From assembly GCA_947579605.1 (NCBI GenBank), contig OX388305.1:24751542-24815541 (forward strand): DNA of 64,000 nt. The letters are read 5' to 3'. This DNA comes from Athripsodes cinereus. Lineage: Eukaryota > Arthropoda > Insecta > Trichoptera > Leptoceridae. Both the position numbers and the translations under genes were made by a program. Shown piece by piece: positions 58,801-64,000 of the stretch (position 1 is its first letter; each line of letters starts with the position of its first letter). The notes beneath the pieces were generated by a model, which saw nothing but the letters and a program-made list of their open reading frames with translations, ran no database searches and was not told where the DNA came from.

Positions 58801-61172
58801 TTCTGGATACGGATGCAAGCAACGTCGGCATTGGAAGTGTACTATCTCAGGTTCAGGATGGTCAAGAACGCGTAATTGCGTACTTCAGTAAAGTTTTGTC
58901 AAGGCCGGAACGCAACTATTGTGTAACGCGAAGAGAGTTACTTGCTGTAATCAAGTCAGTTGAGCACTTCCGCAAATACCTATATGGACGGAAATTTCTT
59001 TTAAGGACAGATCATTCGGCGCTTGTATGGCTGTTACGATTCAAGAATCCTGAAGGTCAGGTTGCAAGATGGATAGAAAGATTGCAAGAATATGACTATG
59101 ATTCTGAGCATCGAGCTGGACTTCGTCATAAAAATGCTGATGCACTGTCAAGGCGTCCATGTCCAGAGGATTGCCAGCATTGTAATAAAGCGGAGGAAAG
59201 GTTCGTCATGATTTGTAGAACTACAGTCATCGATAATTTTTGGCAAGATGATGAAATTCGAGTGCACCAGTTGGAAGATCCTGACCTTGGACTTTTGATG
59301 CAGTGGAAAGAAAATGATCGAAAACCTTCATGGGAAGAAATAGCTTCATGTTCACCAAATGTTAAATCATATTGGGCACAATGGCAATCCATAGTTGTGG
59401 AAAACGGGTTGTTGAAACGTATTCTGGAAAGTGAAGATGGAACACAGCAGAAACAACAGCTATTGGTTCCAAGGAAGAGAGTTCCTGATGTCCTTAAGCT
59501 GCTTCACGATGATGTGTCTGGTGGACACTTGGGAGTTAAAAAAACTACAGAAAAGATTCGTCAGAGATTTTATTGGGTCCGTTACACTGAAGATGTAAAA
59601 GATTGGTGTAGAAGATGTGTGACTTGTGCTACTTCGAACGGACCTCAAAAACAGAGGCGTGCGCCAATGAGACAGTACAATGTAGGTAGTCCATTTGAAA
59701 GAATAGCCATCGACATAGCAGGACCGTTTCCCACAACTGAAAGAGGGAACAAGTATATTTTAGTAGCAATGGACTATTTTAGTAAATGGACAGAAGCCTA
59801 TGCATTACCAAATCAAGAGGCTACCACTGTTGCTGAAATCTTGGTAAGAGAGCTGATAAGTCGTTTTGGAGTACCGTTGGAGCTTCATTCGGATCAAGGA
59901 AGAAATTTTGAGTCAGCCGTATTTCAGCAAGTATGTGAGATATTGGGAATTCGAAAAACGAGAACAACTGCTTTGCATCCACAGTCGGATGGAATGGTGG
60001 AGCGAATGAATCGAACATGTGGAAAATATCTGTCGAAGGCGGTGTCTGATCATCAGAAGGATTGGGACGAATACATCCACTTGTTCTTATTGGCCTATCG
60101 TTCGGCAATTCATGAGACAACGGGACAAACACCAGCGAGTGTGATTTTTGGCCGTGAACTACGGTTACCTTGCGACTTGCAGTATGGATCTAAGCCTGGA
60201 GAGGATCTTGTTGGAGAAGATTATGTATCGGAACTTCGGAGAAAGATGAACGACATCCATGAACGTGTGCGGGCTAATATTCAAGTCGCTAGTGACAGGA
60301 TGAAGGAAAGATATGATGTCAAAGCTGTGGAAGGAGGGTATCAAGTTGGAGATTTAGTTTGGTTGTTCAATCCTCAACGGAGACGAGGCTATTCACCGAA
60401 GCTTCAAAAATCCTGGGAAGGACCGTACGAGGTGATTAAAAGAATAAATGACGTTATTTATCGAATACGACGAAAATCAAATGGCAAGCCGAGGGTGGTA
60501 CATTTCAATCGCTTAGCACCGTTTTTAGGAGACAATAAAAGTGAAGGAAACAACCCGATTGTTCAAGTCTGTGAAGTCCTAAGTAAAGAGAAGAGTTTTG
60601 AAGAGTTTATGAAGACGCCTCAACGAAGAATTCATCATGGTGTCACTATCGAAGTTGAGCAAGATCTTTTTGACACTCCAGAGGATTATGTTTTGGCTCA
60701 TTGCTTGGCTCAGAATGCAAAATTTACTAATGGCATAGCCAAAGTTTTCAAGAAGAAGTACGGGATATTGGAAGAGATTAAGGCCAAGAGTTTGAAAATT
60801 GGAGAAGCGGTCCATCTACAGCATGGGGAACGACATATATTTTACATGGTAAATAAAGCAATCCCTGAAGAACAAACAGAGTATGTTCAGATGTGGCACT
60901 GTTTACAAAGTTTGCGGGATCAAATGTTACAAATGAATCTTACGAAGCTCGGCATACCAAGGATAAGTGGCAGTATGGATTGGAAAGTTGTTCGAAATAT
61001 GATAGAAGAGATCTTCTGTAATACTGGTAATGTTTTAGTTTGTTGTTTTAATCCAGGGTATAGTGAGAACATCAAGAAGTCTGTACTTTGTTATTTCTTC
61101 AAGACTTCACATTGCAGAGAGGATTCAGGATGCTCCTATCTTCATCCAGAGAATTCGTTCGGGACGAACTAA
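55839..61172 (+). CDS. Ty3/Gypsy Gag-Pol polyprotein with SAP motif, macro domain and CCCH finger
   Basis: 1777 residues in one frame from the ATG 68 bases after the LTR. Domains in order: SAP-like motif (about 8-45); coiled-coil-prone Glu/Lys stretch (about 60-120); Gag (about 155-330); zinc knuckle C363-x2-C366-x4-H371-x4-C376; protease with D429-T-G; RT (about 690-870) with catalytic D781 and Y843-L-D-D; RNase H (from about 985, D990-T-D); integrase with H1223, H1230, C1257, C1260 and the DDE triad D1292, D1352, E1388 (35 residues between the last two); GPY/F module ending near 1562. A linker, a macro domain (about 1598-1735) and a CCCH finger (1751-1769) follow. No frameshift separates gag from pol and no env is present. 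All replication motifs look intact, so the copy could be active. Gag, Pol and the C-terminal module should be released by the element's protease, but cleavage sites are not identifiable by eye. Confidence 0.96.
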   Translation: MSSKKLTLLDLKVVDLKRELEERDADTSGTKGVLQLRLRKVMEEAGEDPETYIFELPITTSELYKEIEKKLQENATAMKEEIERLREDSRGTKEEIERKFQEYSVSFDERISELTKQVKVLENQALSSTARTDFEQNTTVDTEFKCVESGATSMVEHVRSDMPTFDGKNSWEEYLTLFETVAMINGWSMTRKASVLSISLRGDALRVLQMIPLADRQNFKSLVERLEMRFGQKHMEQVYRSQLKNRVQRPNETLQEFEADVARLVRCAYPTVSDDVCESLAVDKFLDGLRASETQQAIKLARPQTLRDALTQALEFEAVRQSVRGHAQSCVMEAVQENQPLSIEDVVKKVLEALKGKKRQLRCWDCGQIGHLRNRCPGKLKRVDGKGQLSTRIANASKRYADVASFSGQVSSMFINGKVNGKNLKLLLDTGATKTIMRPDLVCEKKQIKSTKWTLRTATGESASVCGETVANFHIGSTIFDHQVLVAEIEEEVILGMDVMAKYGFKLDLKRRTLKIGDEDILVQEHEEFATRVLAAEVVTIPKQSEMLVRAYLDCDIPNGHVLVVESNANTEAGKGVLIARVLIQAKKDILVRLMNINDYPVTIKEGVYLSMCSSVSSVTCRVSGGQVSSEEVPKHLDDLVKEACKELTKEQSKQIRSFIARNQDVFENPSQPKGRTSVVSHRIDTGDARPIRQVPRRLPLAKRAEADQIIQDMERDKVIEPSSSPWCSPVVLVRKKDGSTRFCVDFRQLNNVTKKDSYPLPRIDDTLDTLAGCKIFSTLDLKSGYWQVGLEPKDREKTAFSIGSGLWQFIVMPFGLCNAPATFERLMESVLRGLSWETCLVYLDDIIVLGKCFEEHLRNLEQVFSRLRAANLKLNVKKCTLFRRQVNYLGHVVSEEGVAVDPEKIRAVQDWPTPKDKHEVRSFLGLSTYYRRFVLGFADIAKPLTKLTEERNEFIWDSKCQCAFEELKKVLINSPILSYPRAEGNFILDTDASNVGIGSVLSQVQDGQERVIAYFSKVLSRPERNYCVTRRELLAVIKSVEHFRKYLYGRKFLLRTDHSALVWLLRFKNPEGQVARWIERLQEYDYDSEHRAGLRHKNADALSRRPCPEDCQHCNKAEERFVMICRTTVIDNFWQDDEIRVHQLEDPDLGLLMQWKENDRKPSWEEIASCSPNVKSYWAQWQSIVVENGLLKRILESEDGTQQKQQLLVPRKRVPDVLKLLHDDVSGGHLGVKKTTEKIRQRFYWVRYTEDVKDWCRRCVTCATSNGPQKQRRAPMRQYNVGSPFERIAIDIAGPFPTTERGNKYILVAMDYFSKWTEAYALPNQEATTVAEILVRELISRFGVPLELHSDQGRNFESAVFQQVCEILGIRKTRTTALHPQSDGMVERMNRTCGKYLSKAVSDHQKDWDEYIHLFLLAYRSAIHETTGQTPASVIFGRELRLPCDLQYGSKPGEDLVGEDYVSELRRKMNDIHERVRANIQVASDRMKERYDVKAVEGGYQVGDLVWLFNPQRRRGYSPKLQKSWEGPYEVIKRINDVIYRIRRKSNGKPRVVHFNRLAPFLGDNKSEGNNPIVQVCEVLSKEKSFEEFMKTPQRRIHHGVTIEVEQDLFDTPEDYVLAHCLAQNAKFTNGIAKVFKKKYGILEEIKAKSLKIGEAVHLQHGERHIFYMVNKAIPEEQTEYVQMWHCLQSLRDQMLQMNLTKLGIPRISGSMDWKVVRNMIEEIFCNTGNVLVCCFNPGYSENIKKSVLCYFFKTSHCREDSGCSYLHPENSFGTN
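55860..55975 (+). other. SAP-like DNA-binding motif in Gag N-terminus
   Basis: Residues about 8-45 read LDLKVVDLKRELEERDADTS, then GTKGVLQLRLRKVMEE. The pattern is L.V..LK.EL..R..DTSG.K..L..RL. This is the SAP motif (SAF-A/B, Acinus, PIAS), a helix-extended-helix module that binds AT-rich or scaffold-attachment DNA. It would place Gag, or the pre-integration complex, on chromatin. Assignment is by motif; the fold was not tested. Confidence 0.75.
60630..61043 (+). other. macro domain, TARG1/OARD1-like, at the Pol C-terminus
   Basis: Residues about 1598-1735. The ordered landmarks of the ALC1/TARG1-type macro domain are all visible: V.QDLF (1606-1611), LAHCLAQ (about 1619-1625), NGIAKVFKKKYG (1631-1642), GE..HL, RHIFYMVNK (1665-1673), PRISGSMDW (1707-1715) and MIEEIF (1721-1726). 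K1673 falls where TARG1 has its catalytic lysine, and D1714 where it has its catalytic aspartate. The glycine-rich loop is changed (SGS in place of the usual GCG). Known family members bind ADP-ribose and remove ADP-ribose from glutamate/aspartate. Whether this copy is enzymatic is inference. Confidence 0.85.
61089..61145 (+). other. CCCH zinc finger following the macro domain
   Basis: C1751-x7-C1759-x5-C1765-x3-H1769, eight residues before the stop. The spacing and the aromatic YFF after the first cysteine and SYLH around the last ligands match RNA-binding CCCH fingers (C-x7/8-C-x5-C-x3-H). It would be the last module of the polyprotein and may tether the macro domain to RNA. Confidence 0.75.
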
Positions 61173-61175
61173 ATT

Positions 61176-61188
61176 AAGAGGGAGGCAA
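61176..61188 (+). other. polypurine tract
   Basis: AAGAGGGAGGCAA directly abuts the TGTT start of the 3' LTR and lies four bases after the polyprotein stop. It is the expected primer for plus-strand DNA synthesis. One C interrupts the purines near its 3' end. Confidence 0.85.
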
Positions 61189-61563
61189 TGTTACGTAATC
61201 ACCATTAGGAGGGTACTTAAGTTTGGAAGTTTAATGAATTTGAATTTTTATATTATTTTTGGTTATGGAATGTTTGGAAAATAATGACAGGTGGTTGTTT
61301 TGGTTTTGATAGAAAAAGGAGAGATCTAGATAGGCTGGAAGAAAGATGTTATATAATGGGTATATAAGAAATCTGTGTGAACTGTAATAATATGTGACGT
61401 ATATATAAATAATAGTTGTTGTAATATGTATTTTAAATAAATAATAATTGTAAATAAATAAAAACGTTTAAATAAATTGTCAATTTTCAAGATGTCATTC
61501 TTTTAATTGAATTCAGACTTTATTTTCCCTGACACAAGTTATAGAAAAACGATTTACGTTACA
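61189..61563 (+). repeat. 3' LTR (375 bp)
   Basis: Same ends as the 5' LTR, TATATAAG at 61361-61368, and a single copy of the 79-bp segment. One substitution against the 5' LTR was seen (61532). AATAAA words at 61436-61462 can serve polyadenylation. Confidence 0.95.
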
Positions 61564-61569
61564 ATATGT

Positions 61570-63240
61570 AAAAACATAAAACAATTCATACTTTTTTTAT
61601 TGAAGATTTAATCGAGCTTTTATGAGTCTCTTTTTTCGTTTCTTGAATTAGAGCGACATAAATTTAATGTTTTATGAACTATTTTTTGTATATAAATTAT
61701 CGTTTGTAGATTCAGTTATGTCATACAAATGGTTCATTGAAACTTTCAATATCGTTAAAAAGATGTCACGAAAGCAGTAAGATATAAATGGACATTTTAA
61801 AGTTTTTTTTTTAATTCGTACTAGTATAGTTTATGTTCAAAACCACATATGCGGTATATCAGTGCATTTAGTCCCTGTCAAAGACATTCTTACGTCCTTT
61901 AGTTCCAGCATTTGATTCACGTCTGAACCATCCTGTACAAGGCCTAGTAGAGCGCATAACAAACCATGTACTACCCACTCATGTTACCTTGGTTAGCTGG
62001 GAATTCCTACGCTCTCAATGCTCTCATCCAGCTAAGTACATTGAGCTTCTATTGCAGACTCTATAATATGTAGCTTCGTAATAGTAATATGTAGCTTCTG
62101 TATATGGGACGCATGATATATCAAGAGCACTTCCTAAAACTGACACTCAAAAATGCAACGTCACTACCTGTGTTTTAAGTGGAATCACCGCTTAATTACC
62201 GTGGGACAGATTATTTTAGAGTCTCGTTTGTGTTGAATATATTAACATAATAATAATAGAAAATATTTTATGTTAATGTCTCATTATGAAATTCTAGGGC
62301 TTGCTATTTGGTAACTTATGTCTTTGCCAATAATATACTCTCTTAATTGATGTTATTTGAGTTTGTATAATCATTCCAAACCTTCGTCTTTAAATAATAT
62401 TTAATGTGAAGTCGAAATGTATTTATAGACAATTTATAATATCGATCACCATAAATCGTTCATGTTAATTAGTACTTAAATTCTTCATATTTTATTAATT
62501 TGAATTTCCTTACCACCTGCAAGATACCGCTTCGTTGTTGATCCGCCAGCTTGACTCAAAACTCAATAAAAAAATTAAACTCACTAAAAGAAATAAATTA
62601 CGTACTTTTAATACTAACACGACAATAAAATGTGGAACTGTAAAGAGTATATTCCTTTATACACTTATGTACGAGTAGGTAGATATTTTCTTGCTATACG
62701 GTTAGAGTAAATGTACCTATGTGGATATGTACTTATTCATATTCCTACAAATCTTTTTACTGAATTACCCAAGTCCCATTTCCTTCAAGTTGTTGATAGT
62801 TCCCGGGTGACGTGACCTGGTAATGCGACAGCTAATTTCCTTGCACGTGAAATAGGTACACGCTAGCATAGTAAAGTAATAATAGCATCGTCAAGCAGTG
62901 ACCGTTCGTATGGAAAAATGATCGCGCCCCACACTTTAAAATCCTTGCCGCATAAGGTAGTATTCACGCGACAGTAGGTGCATAGTAAAAAACTTGGGGC
63001 AGAATCGTATAAATCGCTTTAAATTTACAGAATTATTTCTTAGTATTCGATTTATTACTACCTGGTGCGTGAAATATTCTTAATTTTATTTTGGTGTGCT
63101 TACGTGTTTTTTTATTATAGAAACATCAAATAATACGTAGGTAACAATTTCTTTTGTATCGTACCATATACTTACTTATTTTTGAAAAATGTCTATAGTA
63201 CAGGCAGACTTATTGCTGTGAGTTCACTGTTTACATTCCT
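61570..63240. other. AT-rich gene-free stretch
   Basis: No recognised gene. 61880-62050 and 62820-62980 are locally GC-richer and could be old element or exon fragments, but no frame or motif supports a call. Confidence 0.45.
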
Positions 63241-63265
63241 TTATTTCCTAATAGGTTTTTTGATA

Positions 63266-63490
63266 ATGGCAACTTTTACAAACGAGCAAAGAATCAGAGC
63301 CGCCGAATGAAATGAAAATGCAGTATCCATTTCTGTGATGTATAGAAACCATGCCCAAGAAAAAACAATGTGTTTTTCTTATGCCTACTTGGTTAAGTTT
63401 CATTCCCCTTGCTATACAGTACATATATAGGAAATGGCATGATAGTAAAATATTAATCCACGGTGGTACAAGCTTTAACTATTCTTTCCT
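63266..63490 (+). pseudogene. possible degenerate transposase N-terminus (helix-turn-helix)
   Basis: An ATG at 63266 opens MATFTNEQRIRAAE, then an in-frame TGA (63308-63310), then NENAVSISVMYRNHAQEK and further open sequence. The FT.EQR...(A)..Y..N.NAVS.S..YR.H pattern resembles the N-terminal helix-turn-helix of insect transposase-like proteins. The downstream part cannot be recognised and no catalytic domain follows. It is likely a decayed fragment; the call rests on a short stretch only. Confidence 0.3.
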
Positions 63491-63499
63491 TAATATTAT

Positions 63500-64000
63500 A
63501 ACAGTTAATGTGGCGTTATTAAGTGATTATCGTAAAGAACTGTGTGATTCTTTTGCTGTACCTTGTGATTACCGAGTACAATTTTCTGTAGGTAAGTACT
63601 TGGAATATTTTTAAATGCATTTGCATTTTATTATTGTTGCTTGGACTATTAATTTAATTTCCACTGAAATAATTGGAGGGTTTACCGTACGATAAAGCAC
63701 AGAAAATTTCGTTTATAGGTCGTTTTACAAAGGAGTGTAGCTAAGTACGTTTTTTATTATTTTCATAATACACCTGTATACTAGTATGTCCAATAAAAAA
63801 ACATTTTATAAAATTCCACATGACAATATTCAATATGCTACTTATGTTATTTATTTATATGATTTTGAACAGCAGGTGTGTACGCTCAAGAAAAGGATCG
63901 TTCTGTTTATAAAAAATCATTACATTATTTAAATTCATCCTAAATAATAATATTTCGTTATTTTATTGACAACATAAGAAACGGGTCTTTACAAAAATAA
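63500..64000. other. AT-rich gene-free stretch
   Basis: Nothing recognisable to the end of the window. Confidence 0.5.

Larger units (their letters stand above)
55313..61567 (+). mobile_element. complete young Ty3/Gypsy LTR retrotransposon
   Basis: The element occupies 55317-61563 and is bracketed by a 4-bp target duplication ATAT (55313-55316, 61564-61567). LTRs begin TGTTACG and end TTACA. A primer-binding site follows the 5' LTR at once, and a purine tract precedes the 3' LTR. The single frame encodes Gag-Pol in the order PR-RT-RH-IN, the Ty3/Gypsy order. By eye the two LTRs differ by one substitution (55739 T, 61532 A) plus a 79-bp tandem duplication in the 5' LTR only. The insertion is therefore recent and probably intact. 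There is no env frame; the place env would occupy is filled by a macro-domain and CCCH-finger extension of Pol. Confidence 0.97.

Noticed and set aside
56852..60815. minus-strand frames of 60-133 residues inside the Gypsy element
   Set aside because: They are antisense shadows of the Gag-Pol frame.
61173..61188. env gene downstream of pol in the Gypsy element
   Set aside because: Only 16 bases lie between the polyprotein stop and the 3' LTR, and the C-terminal extension has no signal peptide or membrane segment.

Overview
The window is strongly AT-rich eukaryotic DNA. It has long gene-free stretches, many (AATA)n and (TA)n runs, tRNA-derived SINEs, and tails of several insect-type LINEs. It is best read as an insect (arthropod) chromosome segment, either intergenic or inside very long introns. 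The order cannot be fixed from sequence alone. No complete host protein-coding gene, rRNA or functional tRNA is recognisable. The only host-gene candidate is a possible 48-nt microexon near 41.5 kb.

Layout. 1-15 kb: AT-rich DNA with one tRNA-SINE (about 4.33-4.51 kb) and scattered repeat scraps. 15.3-17.8 kb: two broken LINE 3' ends on opposite strands, one ending in a (TA)n run and one in (TAA)n. 17.8-29 kb: AT-rich DNA with SINE copies, a perfect 20-bp palindrome and a perfect 5-copy 47-bp minisatellite (26.17-26.40 kb). 29.4-34.7 kb (minus strand): an almost intact I-like non-LTR retrotransposon with ORF1 (three CCHC knuckles) and ORF2 (endonuclease, RT, RNase H). 35-51 kb: AT-rich DNA with LINE and SINE tails, a fold-back element and the candidate microexon. 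51.2-52.9 kb: a non-autonomous hAT element with 8-bp target duplications, followed by a mariner element with perfect 29-bp terminal repeats whose transposase has lost its first catalytic aspartate. 55.3-61.6 kb: a complete, very young Ty3/Gypsy LTR retrotransposon.

The Ty3/Gypsy element is the main discovery. It has near-identical LTRs, a 4-bp target duplication, a primer-binding site, a polypurine tract and one uninterrupted 1777-residue Gag-Pol frame. The protein begins with a SAP-like DNA-binding motif and then has ordinary Gag, protease, RT, RNase H and integrase. Instead of stopping or leading to env, it continues into about 200 extra residues. These read as a macro domain of the TARG1/OARD1 (ADP-ribosyl-glutamate hydrolase) type, with the catalytic lysine and aspartate retained, followed by a CCCH zinc finger. 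A retroelement carrying its own ADP-ribose eraser parallels the macro domains some RNA viruses use against host PARPs. The functional reading is inference; the domain assignment rests on visible motifs.
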